A DNA stretch of 64,000 nt from Varanus komodoensis (lineage: Eukaryota > Chordata > Lepidosauria > Squamata > Varanidae), in NCBI RefSeq assembly GCF_004798865.1, contig NW_025336479.1, positions 11,822,196-11,886,195 of the forward strand, written 5' to 3'. The notes beneath the pieces are model-generated. The model saw nothing but the letters and a program-made list of their open reading frames with translations, had not been told where the DNA came from and ran no database searches. Below are positions 32,950 through 43,815 of this stretch, piece after piece. The translations under genes were made by a program, and so were the position numbers. The stretch's first letter is position 1, and each line of letters starts with the position of its first letter.

Positions 32950-35397
32950 TGCGCTCCCAGAACAGGAAGGGGGAGCCTGAGGCCCGCCCCTCCCTTCAGC
33001 TTGGCTGCATCAGCCACGCAGAATCCAAGCAGATTGCCATCCCCTAATCGTCTCCAGCATATTGCTTCAAATCCCCAGGCACTCGCTGAGACTGGGCAGA
33101 AGGAAGGGCTCATCTGCCACACTGATCACAGAAAGGCTCGTGACAAAAGAGCGACAGTGTGTGGTGTGTGAGAGCAGCTGAGGGTGTGTACACGGGCCTG
33201 TGTGTATGAAGAGAGCCTGGACGGAGCCCCACCTCTTTGTGGTCATGTGTGCAGGCATGCAAGTATGCACACACAGGAACAGGTAAGCTGCCACTAATGC
33301 ACTCAGCACTGGTGCAGAAGGCCTGTGGGGAATTCTCCCCACTTGCTGAGCAAAAACAGTGAATGTGGCTCCAGAAATGGGCTGCAGACACCCACATGTG
33401 CCTCAGCTAAATAATAATCATTAGTTTTAAAAGAGAGCTAAGAAAAAGCCACCTACGCATTTTGGAAACAGATAGAGAGAGAGAAACCAAAACTGCTTTT
33501 AAAAAAGTTCTCCCTTCCCGCTGCCTCCCGCCCCAGGTCAGCCTGCAGAAGGCCATCCGATGCCAGACTGCCTTCCCAACTCTCTTGAAATTCAGACTCC
33601 TCTGTTCCAAAACACCCTGGGCGGCTTGCAAATTATTGAAACCTCAGTCGGTCTCCGAATCCCGCACCACACGATCAGGCAATGGAAGGGAATTCTTCTT
33701 GTCACATCAGAGGTTCTGGACACACGCTCACAAAGACACTCCCCTGGGCTTAGGCGCTGGTGAGGCCTCTAAGGCAAGGTCGTGCCCGTGCGGGGAGATG
33801 CTGACAAAGATTTGGGCGAAGCCCTCCCTGCTTGCCTAGAGGCATGTTTGTCTGCAGTGCCAGCTTCAGAAGATAGCCGCCGCTCGAATGACAGGATACT
33901 GGCACTGGGGCAAACGCCATAGGCCTGCCTAAGCAAAGGTCCTCTCCCAGATTGTGCACACTCACAGGGGCCACCCAGCACAAGCGTGCCTAGCAAAAGG
34001 CTGTGCACCTCCAGCTGGTGCTAATCAGCACACGGCCCATACATTCAAAAGGAGTGGTGCTGAGTTACATCTGCCAGGCAATCCAGCTATTTATTTCTCC
34101 AAAAAGTGACACTCATTTCCAGCACCCTGAGGCCATGGGCCATTTGCACAAAGCACCCACAAGAATTCTTCCTGCACGTGCCTTTCATGTGCCTCCTCAG
34201 CTGCCAGAAAAACAAAGAAGTGGCCTCCAAAGCTGGAAGAGAACAGGGCGCCTGCACCTACGTGGAGGAAGCGTGCACATGGTCTGGGTCTGCATAGCTA
34301 TCCTGTCCCCAGGCATACACGGTTCAACCAAGTTCCTGGGTCATACAGCTCATCACTATTGGAATGACGGAGCCCTGGAGAACCTAGGCTAGGCCACCTA
34401 ATTGTATGAAGATCACTGAGAACCTCAGAAGGGAGAACAGAAACCATGCTTTGGATTCCAAAGATAAACCGAATACCCCCAGGCGTAGCGTGGGCGTTGT
34501 ATAGAATACAAAGAAACATCTGTGAGGATTACAATATTTAGGGATTTTGTAGATCTCTACTTACCTGGAGAGCTAAGCTTGGTGCTAAAGATCTTTGGGG
34601 GAAGAGGCTGCTCGGAACACTAACGCTGGAGACATTCTAGCTGGGTGTACAACTCAACCGTGGGAGAGTGACCATCTCCCTTGTGTCCAAGTAGGTTATG
34701 TGCTTAGCCTCCAAGCAAGCAGCAGAAAGGGCCCTGCGCCTCCTACAATACCCCAAGTATTGCAAGTCCTGTTGCTCACGCTGCTAGTCCCAGGCCCTGG
34801 TCCAGGATGGCCCCATGCACTTGACAAACAGATCTCTCTTCCCTCTACCCTTCCAGGATGTTCACCCTGCTCTTTAGGCAGGGTGCCTACAGAGCTTAGC
34901 AGCTGCTTTCATCGAGTTTTTGGATATGAAAAGGCTGGGCTTGCTTGAATTTCAGTTGCATCTAAAAGCTCTTGCTCTCGTGGTGATAATATAGCACCAT
35001 CTTGGATCTCAAAGAGAATACCGTGCAAGCAGAAGCAAAGAGAAGCTAGATTGTGACCCATTGCCTTTCAGTTACAGAGGTTTCCTGACCTCTGAATGTT
35101 GCCCCTCTAGCTTATCTGAGCCAAAGAACAAGCTAGACACCAAGCCTTGCAAGTCCTCATCACTCAGTGGCACAGAATTCACAGCTTTAATTCATGGGAT
35201 ACTTTCTTCCATTACCGATCACATTTCCGTTCTAAGCTCTTGCCCCTGCTCCACAAGGTCTTAAGGTCTGCAGGGCCAACCCATATGATCAGCTACCTCT
35301 CCATCTTGGATGCCACTTTGTCAAATACAGTCAGTGCCATGTGAACTTTCATCGACAGAGGATGAAGTTCTCAGTTCCACAAAAACCTAAGGAGAGA
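32950..35397. other. Unique sequence, no gene supported
   Basis: No repeat is recognised. A good minus-strand donor CAG|GTAAGT ends at 34565, but the short frame behind it has no recognisable character. Open frames up to 129 codons (34003-34392) look like chance. Confidence 0.4.
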
Positions 35398-35640
35398 CTT
35401 GCTGGATCAGAGTAAAAGCCTCATCCAGGCCAGTGTTCCATTTCCATGTTACCCAAAAGGATGGTGCCCCTAGCAGAACAGAAGGGAAATTGTCCTCTTC
35501 CACTGTTGTGCCGCAGCGACTGGTACAGAGGCCTGATCCTGGAGGGTGAATATGCTTCACCCATAACATACACCCAGAGTATGAGTTGTTGCCTTATCCA
35601 GAAATTATCCATGATTTCTTTGCCAGATGATCACACAAAA
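35398..35640 (-). mobile_element. CR1-clade LINE 3' end, diverged
   Basis: The plus strand reads 'ttgctggatcagagtaaa', 'ccaggccagtgttcc', 'gcgactggtacagaggcctg' and 'atcctggagggtgaatatg', all in the order of the inverted CR1 3' end. Confidence 0.55.
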
Positions 35641-35809
35641 CACAGACAGTTCTTCCAATCCCTGACTTGTCTGATTTTCTCCTCCTCTACCTACTCCCTC
35701 CCTGTAACCCAAGAGTCTTTGCAGTGCTCTAAATATTGGCATGTAGATTAGTTGTTTGCTTTTCATTCTTGTTCACTTCCTCTGGAGTCTGGCAAAACAA
35801 ACTATGAAG

Positions 35810-35900
35810 AGGCTTATGGTTCTGTTTCTCCCATAATGAGAACCCATAGTTAAATAACCCAAAGTTCACGGCTCAGCAACAAACCATGGCTTCTCTTCCT
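35810..35900. repeat. Diverged MITE-like element, 'ccatgg' arms
   Basis: 'gcttatggttctgtttctcc' and 'gcaacaaaccatggcttctc' resemble the arms of 14045-14143. Confidence 0.4.
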
Positions 35901-36502
35901 GGGCTCTATTTGCAAGAAATATCAGCTCACACCTTGTATCAACCCATACCTCCAGCTGTTCTCATGTGCTAACCGGGTCAAGACCATCATGATCAGTAAT
36001 CGGCAATAAACTCATCTTTCACAGCGAAACCCTGCTGTAGACCTCATGGCAAGGGATTTTTCGAGCACCTAATGAAAAGCAGCCCAAGCCTTTGCTCCCA
36101 AAGTACAGATGCAGACCCAAGCACACAGAACTACAACAAAACCTGATAAAATGTCAGGGCTCAGTTCAAAATCCTATGCAAAAATAACATGGAAGAGACT
36201 GTCTTTAGTTAGGTATGTGTAAGGTTCCCTCAACCCAGATGGACTCGAACCAGCCCACCAAACACAAATGAAATTGCAAAGTAGAACTTCCAAATCAGGG
36301 GGCCACAACTTCCAGGGGCACTTACACCTCAGCACATCTGCACATTTGAATTTAAGTGCAAGCCGAATAAACGACAGCATCACTTGCCTATTAAGAGAGC
36401 CAGTAGCAGAGTACCTGGTTCTCCAGTCTTCCCAATCCTATCCAACGGGTTATGGGATTAGGAACATATCACACAATAATTCTCATTCAAGCAAGGGAGC
36501 AG
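35901..36502. other. Unique sequence, no gene seen
   Basis: Nothing recognisable. Confidence 0.45.
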
Positions 36503-36562
36503 CTGGGGGATGCTGGGAGTTGTAGGCCTTTTCCTGGTCTAAACACATACAGGATCATGCCC
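36503..36562. repeat. Half of a second-family MITE
   Basis: 'gatgctgggagttgtaggcc' followed by 'ggtctaaacacatacaggat' is the right arm of the 26187-26312 family. Confidence 0.5.
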
Positions 36563-36730
36563 TAAGTATCTCCTGCTTTGCCATTCCTTTCCTCCGCATC
36601 CTACCCCAGAGATGCTCCAACAGCAGTGGACTGGTGCCCCATTTTACTAAGGCTCCCAGCTCCACCAGTCCTAGACTCAGCGTGCTGCAGGTGTCTCTCA
36701 CACCAGAGAAGTGGTGGCTGATGATCTCAA

Positions 36731-36978
36731 TATTATTTATTTATTTATTTATTTTTCGGTTTATATCCTGCCTTTTTCCTACAAAGGGCTCAAGGCAGCT
36801 TACATCATTCTCCTCCGCCATCTTATCCCCACAACAACAACCCTGTGAGATAGGTTGGGCTGAGAGTCTGTGACTGGCCCAAAGTCACCCAGTTGGCTCC
36901 ATGGCCGAGCGGGGACTCAAATCCAGATCCTCTGAGTCCCAGCCCCATGCTCTTAACCACTACACCACACTGGCTCTC
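36731..36978 (-). repeat. tRNA-derived SINE with L2-like tail
   Basis: Near-identical in layout to 32414-32654. On the plus strand it starts with an (ATTT)n tail, 'tatatcctgcctttttcct', 'aaggcagcttacatc' and 'ggttgggctgagagtctgtg', and ends with the head 'ccactacaccacactggct'. It lies 122 bases from an oppositely oriented copy. Confidence 0.85.
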
Positions 36979-37100
36979 CTTCTGTGGGTCCAAGCAGAAA
37001 TTTCTGCTTTTTTGGAGGCACAGTAAATGGTGGGGAGCAGGACTAGAAAGGACAGAATAAAGGCAAGAGAGGGGATTCAGAGCAGAATGAAAACCTTAGC

Positions 37101-37325
37101 AGCACACAATAGTGGCTAAGAGTACTAGATGGAGACGAAGGAGACCTGAGTTCTAGTCCCTACTCGGCCGTGAAGCTCTCTGGGTGGCATTGGGCCAGTC
37201 ACTCACTCTCAGCCTAACCTACCTCACAGGGTTGTTGCTGTTGTGATGATAAAACGGACGGTGGGAGAACCTTGTAAGCCACCTTGGTTTCCTTGCAAGA
37301 GGAAGAAAAATGGGATATGCCTGTC
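37101..37325 (+). repeat. tRNA-derived SINE with L2-like tail
   Basis: Head 'gcacacaatagtggctaaga', 'ctgagttctagtccctac' (B box), 'gggccagtcactcactctc', 'cctaacctacctcacaggg', and an end 'gtaagccaccttggtttcc'. Older than its inverted neighbour at 36731-36978. Confidence 0.75.
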
Positions 37326-38299
37326 CTGAAACTATAATAGCAACAATACAATCTTGATCTTCTTCCCCTCCACATGCCAAAAATGAGACAGTTACCTAAA
37401 GGCAGGCCAGTGTCTGCTTCCTATTGCCAACTTGTTCTTTTAACAAGCCTCATATTCTGCCATCCCAAAAGAATTATGGTTTGACAGCCTTTGGTTTCCT
37501 CACCTTAGCCAAGCAGGCTAACAGTGGGAATTGACATTTATGGCTGGGGGAAGGGGGAGGGGAAGAGGAGGCAGAGCATCCAATTGCCCCTGAAAGTAGA
37601 AAGCTGGCACAGGAAATTGGTGAGTGGAGGAGGGCCTTAAGCACAATAAATTTGGGGAGGGGGAGAAAAGGGGGAGGATGCAGTGAATGTTTACTGGTTC
37701 TTTATCCGATCATCCATCCCCTCTTCATCTCCCCATCTGTTCATTCTTCAGCTATATTTCTCTGCACTATGTCCAGCTATATCTGCATTTGCCGCCACCC
37801 CCTCGGCTTTTGCTAATCATTCCAGCTGATCCCCCGCTACCCCTTCTTAGCCATTTCATTTCCCAAAAGGTGTGCACTTCCTGAAGCCTGTTTATTTCCC
37901 AACTGGGGAAAGAGTTCACTGCACACTTCCAAGAGACTGGAACCTCCTTCCATCCCCCACCCCCTGGAAAAAATTTAAGAGATTTGCAGCAATCATCAAT
38001 CTATGCCCATCCTGCTTCTCCACCATCCTAGTTTTGCTCTTGACTGTGGAAACAGGACTGGTTGAAATGATGCCAATCCTGTCTGCTCAGCTCGTCTAAA
38101 ATCAGTGGGAGCCTGGGCCACAGAGCTGCTGGTAGGCAAAAGTAAAAATAAGCCCTGCTTGTGGCTAATTGTGCGCGCGCGCGTGTGCGTGTGCGTGTGC
38201 GTGCGCATGGGGGAGTGCTGTATGGCTGTGGATGCAGTAACTGAAGGGTCTCTGGCAAGTTTCTTCCCGATCCCCCACCCCAGTCTCTACTGGCCTTTC
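37326..38299. other. Unique sequence leading into the CpG island
   Basis: No gene is seen. An alternating purine-pyrimidine tract lies at 38171-38207. A CT-rich stretch with an AG at 38310 resembles an acceptor on the plus strand, but no reading frame supports it. Confidence 0.4.
38171..38207. repeat. (GC/GT)n alternating tract
   Basis: About 37 bases of alternating purine and pyrimidine, 'gtgcgcgcgcgcgtgtgcgt' and onwards. Such tracts can adopt Z-DNA. It sits just outside the left edge of the CpG island. Confidence 0.85.
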
Positions 38300-39497
38300 T
38301 TTCATATAGGTCAGCGAGAAGCCGGAGATACGATACGAAGTGCCGAATACACGTACGCGCACGCCGCTGAATCACGGACGCCCCTTCCCTTGGACAGGGC
38401 AGGGAAAGCAGGGCCCAGATGGTGCTGCCGCTGCGATAGCGTCGGACTCTCGGCCACCTTCCCAGCTCTGGCACCTAAAGGTGGCCGCTTCCGAAGGGGC
38501 CCAGCCTGGGGTGAAGCAAAGGGCACACCCGCCCACCCCCACAGCCAGGTGCTCGTCCGCGGGGGGGGGGGGCATCGCGGATGGGCATGGCACAGCCCAG
38601 GAGCCATCACAACAAGCCGATGCGCCCCCCGCGCGCCTTTCCTGATTAACCATTCAGCCTGCATCCTCCTCCCATCTTGAAATTGTACGTGGGGAAAGGA
38701 AAAAGAATTGCGCGTGTGTGCATGTGTGTGCGCGCCCGCCGCCGCCTCTAATGCCTGCCTCTTACATAAAGACACGTATCAAGGAAATTTGAGGGTGGGG
38801 GGAGATCGGTCCAGGAGGCGAGAAAGGGGCAGCTGCCGCGATCTTGTCCTGGTTCCGGCTATTTTTTTTTCCTGCAGCAAAATTCTTGCGGGGGGGGGAG
38901 GCAAGAGGACAAGGATAGGACCGGAGACAAGATCTCCAGAAAGAGCCCTGCCCTTCTCTTTGTGCGTTACGGTATTTTGAGGGTAATTTCTCCTTCCCTC
39001 CCGCCTCCACCACATTTGTACAAAAACCGGGAAGTGGGGGGGGGGAATACCGCAGTAACGGCGGCGAGGGGCAGGGTATTTTTCTTGCAGATGGCTTTGT
39101 CTTGGGGCACACGCAGGGACCGAGCCGAGGACGGGAGACCGCCTCATCCGTAGGCGGAAAGAAAAAGGCGACGGTGACGGCGGAGAAAGGACCTTATTTG
39201 CAGAGCCCCTGTCTGCCCGATCACAAAATCTCCGGAGAAAACGGAGCGGGGGGAGGGGGAAGAGGGAGGAAACGGTCCCTTCCTCCCGGCATCGTAGTCC
39301 AGTCAGCAACACCCCCTCCCTGTTCAAGTCTCAGTGGCGCAAAGAAAGGCTGTCTGAGAGACGCTAATCAAACACCAGGTCCAGCAGCGCCCAAGCCACC
39401 GGGGGCGGGGGGGGGGCGCAGGTCTCAAGACGAGGAAAGCTCCGGTTCGAAGAAGAACGATAACAACAACGCATCTATCACCCCACCAGTCAAGGGA

Positions 39498-39549
39498 CAG
39501 GCAGGCAGGCAGGCAGGCGGACGGAAGGACGGATGGACGGACGGATGGG
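39498..39549. repeat. (GGCA)n/(GGAC)n tetranucleotide repeat
   Basis: Five or so GGCA units run into GGAC/GGAT units, inside the CpG island. Confidence 0.85.
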
Positions 39550-39775
39550 TAAACCCTGCTAAGAGCGACCAGGACCCCCCTTTGAAATAAAGATGCGCCA
39601 TCCGCCCGATTGATTCAGGTGTCCGAGGCCAACAGGGTCACTGATGGGGAAAGTGTGTGCGCGTGTGGGGTGGGGGGATCTCAGCAGTTCAGCCCCACCA
39701 ACGCGCCAGCCCCTCGCGCAAAAGCCTCCGAGGAGGAGGAGGAAGAGGAGGAGGAGGCGAGAGCCGCTCTCTTAC

Positions 39776-40420
39776 CTTCCGCGATCCAGTACTCCCGGGT
39801 TCCTCCATCCAGGGATCCCTAATCCATCCTGCCGCCAGGACGGCAGGGCTTGAGCCCCCGCAGGTATTAGGAAACACGAGGCAATCGGATGCGTGATGCG
39901 CGATCTCGATCTTCTTCCGATCGCTTCCCCTTGGGGCGTCAGTTTCAGAGAAATGTGGAGGGGGTGCACACACTCACACTCCAAACGACGTGTCCTGATT
40001 TCGGGTTGTTTTGCCCCCGGGGGGCGGCGAGTTAAGAGGACGAGGGGAAGAGAAAGGGGGGAGTCTGTTATAAATCAAGCCCTGTCCCTATTTTTTGTTG
40101 TTGTTTGTTTGCAGCCACCCCCTCCCAAAATAGCAAAAGGGAGGGGGGAGGAGGAGAAGGAAGAAGGGAGGGAGGGAAAAAGAGAGGGGGGAGAGGGGGA
40201 GAGAGAGAGAGAGAAGGGGCGAAATCAAAGCCCTCCTTCTCCTGATGAGATGTCAGTGGCGGACGCCTCCAGCAGGCGAACCGCCTCGCCTAGCAATGCG
40301 AAGGGAAATCTTAAAATATATCCATCCATGGAGAGCAGTCCGGGCATTTTGGAGACGGTGGAGGCGAGTGAACCAAGATCCACCCCCTGATCACACACGC
40401 GCGCGCGCAAACACACACAC
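39776..40420 (-). other. Candidate first exon of the CpG-island gene
   Basis: The minus-strand donor AAG|GTAAGAG has its last exon base at 39776 and matches the vertebrate consensus well. The sequence upstream of it (to the right) is repeat-free, GC-rich and UTR-like. A short frame 'MEEPGSTGSRK' (39776-39808) runs to the donor in phase 0; the same frame is open upstream to 'MCAPPPHFSETD'. A separate 34-codon frame at about 40224-40328 ('MDGYILRFPFALLGEAVRLL...') could be an upstream ORF. The right limit is a guess because no TATA box is evident. The gene is not recognised. Confidence 0.3.
40191..40214. repeat. (GA)n tract
   Basis: About seven uninterrupted GA units after a purine-rich region, inside the CpG island. 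On the minus strand it is a CT tract of the sort often found in 5' UTRs. Confidence 0.85.
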
Positions 40421-40450
40421 ACACACACACGCGAGCGAGCGAGCGAGCGG
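40392..40450. repeat. (CG)n-(CA)n-(GCGA)n compound repeat
   Basis: Alternating 'cacacgcgcgcgcgc' and CA units are followed by about five GCGA units. It has Z-DNA potential and sits in the core of the CpG island, next to the putative start region. Confidence 0.85.
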
Positions 40451-40867
40451 CTAGGCGAGCACGCGCGCTGGCGACGGCGGCTGCGGCGGGGTGGGGGCTC
40501 CGTCTGCTTGCTCCGCTCGTCTCTCCTCCGCTCCCCCGCCTCGGTGCACGCAAACAGGCACACGCGCGCGGCGCGCTCTCACCGCCAGCAGCGACTGGGA
40601 AGGGACGGTCGGGGAGTCGGTGCTCCAGGCCGCCGCCGCCGCCGCCGCCAGCCCTCGCTCTAGCTTCCGAGCGGCCCCTCGAGCCTCGCCAGGGCGCGAG
40701 GGCTGTTTCGGCTGCCCGCCGGGTCCTGCTTGCAAAGAATCGCTCCCTCCTCTCCTGCTCCCGCTCCTTCTCTCCCCCCCTTTTGGCTGTGGACGCCCCC
40801 TCGCGGCGGACTCGTTCGGCCAAGGCGAACTAGGGAAGTGGATGCGAGGGAAGGTGACTGAAGGGGG

Positions 40868-40892
40868 AAGGCAGGCAGGCAGGCAGGCAGGC
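40868..40892. repeat. (GGCA)n repeat
   Basis: About six GGCA units within the CpG island. Confidence 0.85.
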
Positions 40893-41360
40893 AAGAAAGG
40901 GGTTGGGGTGACAATGTGGGGGGAGCTGGCGGCCAGAGGCGATCACACAGCGGCGGCGGCGGCGGCGGCAGAAGCAGCAGGCCCCCTCGCCCCTTCCGGC
41001 GCCCTCCGCTAGATCCTTGGCCGCAGCGGAGCCAAGAGGAAGCTCCAGCAAAGATGCTCGGAGGAGGGAAGCTCGCGGCTTGCTTGGCACACCAGGGACC
41101 GGGAGGCAGCGGCGACCAGCCACCCACTGCCATCCAGGGCTAGGGGAAAGGCAGGAGGGAAAAATCGGAGCGGATTCCAGAAGGGACGCAGACACCTGGG
41201 AGGCCGAGGGAAGGAGCACAGACATCCTACGGAAGAGAAACCTGGTGCGGAACGGAGCGGAGGACTGGGCAGCGGGGCGGAGGGAAAAGAGGGTTCTGTG
41301 TGGAAGGAAGGAAGATCATGAATGGATCCAAGAAGGGCCGGGGATGCGGGAGAGAGAAAA

Positions 41361-42184
41361 GCTGGAGGACATGGGCAAATAGGTAATGGAGAGCCCGGGC
41401 AGGGCTGGAGCTAGAGCCAGCTCCCCCAAATCCACAAGGGCGTGCCGGAGGGAGGACGACGGGGAGTGGCGTGCACCGCTGGGAGGGGCACTTGGCCTTG
41501 CGAACCCCGGGCTGCATCTGGTGACTCGGGTATAGCCAAGAGTGGACTTGCACCAAGACACTAGACTCAGGACGGAGGGAGCCCGGAAGGGGGGGGGGGA
41601 ATCCACTTTGGAATGGAGCCAAGTAAATGCCAGATTCTCCCAGCGGATCATAAGAAAAGTGCAAATCCTGGCATGACTTGGAGGGCGCACTTGACAGGAG
41701 CCTGAAGGCAGACTGTGGCTGGTCATAGACCTGGCAGGTCCCAACGCCAAGCCATGGTGGGAATTTCCAAGCGAGAGCCGGCAATAAGACATCCTGCTTT
41801 ATGCTGCAATATTGCATGGCAACAACTAGTGGAGAGCAGGTACATCTTGCGCCTGGGTGTCCATGGAGTCAGGCAGACAGAAGGAAGCATTCAGGAGTCC
41901 CATTCAGGATGAATCCAAAAGGCAAAGCTAATACTGGTCTTGCACAGGTTGTGAGAACCAGACGTGTCCTGCTCTTGGCTGCCACACAAGGGCTTTTTAA
42001 TTCAGCTGGGTGCTTGGAGCTTGGGTGGCAGTTTTGCAGGTTCCTCTTGCAACAAACCAACAATGCTCTGCACACAAATGAAGGAAGAAACCGTAGCTGG
42101 ATGGCTGAGCACGTGCTTTGCACACAGGTGGCCCCAGAGTTTAATGCCTGCTATGTGAAGTTAAAAGGATCACATAACAGCTAA
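41361..42184. other. CpG-island shore, no gene supported
   Basis: Long overlapping frames on the minus strand (to 196 codons at 41227-41817) reflect GC composition. None has a recognised domain. An AG|GTAATG donor-like site on the plus strand at about 41382 could end a rightward exon but is weak. Confidence 0.35.
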
Positions 42185-42270
42185 TGTGGAAGACCCTTGC
42201 CAAAGCCATTGCCACTCGGGAGATGATGCTGAGCTAGATGTGCCAAAGAGAGCAGCTTCCTCAAACCTTA
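42185..42270 (+). repeat. 3' end of second-type tRNA SINE
   Basis: 'gatgctgagctagatgtgcc' followed by 'gagcagcttcctcaaa' matches the end of the family at 8643-8918. Confidence 0.45.
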
Positions 42271-42957
42271 CATCACAGGACCAAACTCAGCTGGCTGTTG
42301 GAGTACTTTCAGGTTGTAGCATGTGGATAGTGGTTTGGATACACTGAAAGCCATGCAGTCCACCTCTGCTCTTGAGCATGACCCACACACCAGATTAGCC
42401 CAAATGATGCCAAATTATTCACAAGCAAAGAGCAAAATGAAGAATCTAGTTGCTGGTCAAGGAATACATTCAGTAAAAAATAATGTACTAAATGAGGGAA
42501 GTAAATGCTTTATTTGTTTTTTCCAGATACTTGAAATCCAGACTTTAAAGCAGGGGTGTAGAACCAGGGCCCCAAATCTGGCCATTGCAGAGTCACAATC
42601 TGGCCCACAGATCATATCCAGAAAGTCACACCTCCTTCCCCTAGCCCCACCCTTTCTCCCAAACAGTTGTTTGGTGGTTTCTTGGCTTTTGCACGTTTAC
42701 CTCCATTCTAAAAGATTGAAATGCCTTTCCTAAATTGGCAGCAGCAAGAACTTTAAATTAAAATATTTTGTTTTCGACCCCTCCTGCTTTGCCTGACAGC
42801 ACCTTTCACTGGAATGAGGACCCCAGCAGCTTCTCTTTAATGGAATTTGGTCCTTATGCTGAATTTCTGCAGCCCTTGTTTAAAGGACTAGCAGTAGTAC
42901 AGAGTCTTAGTAAAATGGGAATAAAGCTGTGCTGTTTTACAGGGGTGTCATAAGATA
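42271..42957. other. Unique sequence, no gene seen
   Basis: Nothing recognisable. Confidence 0.45.
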
Positions 42958-43290
42958 ATATAGAAACATAGAAACAAAGCAAGGCAGAAGGGGCCTCCCA
43001 GGTCACCTGGTCTGGCCCCCAACTCCAGCTGGCTCTGCTCATGTAAACCCCAACTTGTGGTTGTCCGATCTTTCCTTGAATGCCCTCACTGATGGGGCTT
43101 CGTCCACCTCCCTTGGAAGCCCATCCCATATCCTTGGGGTCCTATCTGTCAGGAAGTACTTCCTGGCATCCAACCTGAAGCCTGGTCCCTTGAGTTTGTC
43201 CTGCCTGCCGCTGCAGGGAAGAACAGGTCATGGCTCTCCTCCACATGACATCCCCTCACGTACCTCTAAGTTGCCCAAGATAATAAAGAA
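42958..43290 (-). mobile_element. CR1-clade LINE 3' end, other subfamily
   Basis: The plus strand begins with repeated 'catagaaa' units, the inverse of the CR1 terminal octamer, then 'aaggggcctcccaggtcac' and 'tctggcccccaactcc'. Further on come 'gtacttcctggcatccaac' and 'ctgaagcctggtcccttgag'. This is closer to the bird/crocodile style of CR1 than the 25508-25957 family. About 330 bases, 5'-truncated. Confidence 0.75.
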
Positions 43291-43336
43291 TTGCTGTTGA
43301 GCTTAGTGATATGGGTAGATACTGAACATTTAAAGC

Positions 43337-43440
43337 TGCAGCCCTAACCCAGGCATACCTAGGAGGGAGTCAGTTTCATAGAAATCCTAAGAAAAACATA
43401 CTTGATTAAACATGCTGAAGACAGTACTGTGTAGGATTCA
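43337..43440. repeat. Third-type MITE-like element, diverged
   Basis: 'gctgcagccctaaccc' is mirrored loosely by 'ctgtgtaggattcatt', with inner 'aggagggagtcagtttcat'. It matches the family 'caatcctatacacactta..agtaagtcc' seen again at 44529-44590 and 56590-56697. Confidence 0.35.
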
Positions 43441-43693
43441 TTAAACATATGCCCTTTTAGTGCTATTTTTGCCACCTTGCTTCCTGAGGTTCTTCAGTTG
43501 GTAGGCTGAGTATGCATGCAAGGAACCATGGTTTCAGCTGTGGCCTTACTTGCTACTGATTAATAACCACTCTGACGGAAGCAAAATGCAGCAGTGGCGA
43601 CATTAGAAAAAACACCGGTCGGCCCATTTCCTGCACATTTTCTTGGCATAAGATCCATTATGTTCAATGGAGCATGTTCCCAGGGTATCTGTT

Positions 43694-43815
43694 GAGCAGG
43701 AATGGGGAACCTGTGGTCTTCTTGGCACTGAATTATGGTTCTCATTATCCATGCCCATTCGCCATGCTGCCTGGGGCTGATGGGCATTTGAGTCCAAACA
43801 GCATCTTTGTTTGCC
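43694..43815. repeat. Palindromic MITE-like element
   Basis: 'gcaggaatggggaacctgtg' starts the left arm, 'gaattatggttctcattatc' forms its inner part, and 'ctgatgggcatttgagtcca' the right arm. Family of 63370-63503. Confidence 0.5.

Larger units (their letters stand above)
38300..41360. promoter_or_regulatory. CpG island, probable gene promoter
   Basis: CpG becomes dense at about 38310 and drops after about 41340. The core (40380-41060) has long runs of GC with GCC/GGC triplet repeats (40625-40650, 40951-40972), GCGA and CCTG-type repeats, and G-runs. In vertebrates an isolated 3-kb island of this kind nearly always marks a promoter. No in-frame protein is recognised, so the start of the gene is probably mostly 5' UTR. 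A consensus donor on the minus strand (39775) argues for leftward transcription. Bidirectional initiation is possible. Confidence 0.75.

Noticed and set aside
34559-34567. Strong minus-strand CAG|GTAAGT
   Set aside because: The adjoining frames are short and featureless; no partner acceptor or recognisable exon was found.
40085-40113. Plus-strand acceptor-like T-rich tract ending in GCAG
   Set aside because: The downstream sequence is a simple purine tract with no plausible exon, and the better donor in the island is on the minus strand.
40431-40450. Short tandem GCGA and similar arrays as CRISPR-like repeats
   Set aside because: Units are 4 bases without spacers; ordinary microsatellites in a eukaryotic CpG island.
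40311-41012. Several 130-170-codon frames in the CpG island
   Set aside because: Low-complexity Ala/Gly/Pro/Arg runs produced by GC-rich triplet repeats on both strands.
41227-41817. 196-codon minus-strand frame
   Set aside because: Composition-driven frame at the island shore, with no domain and a chance start.
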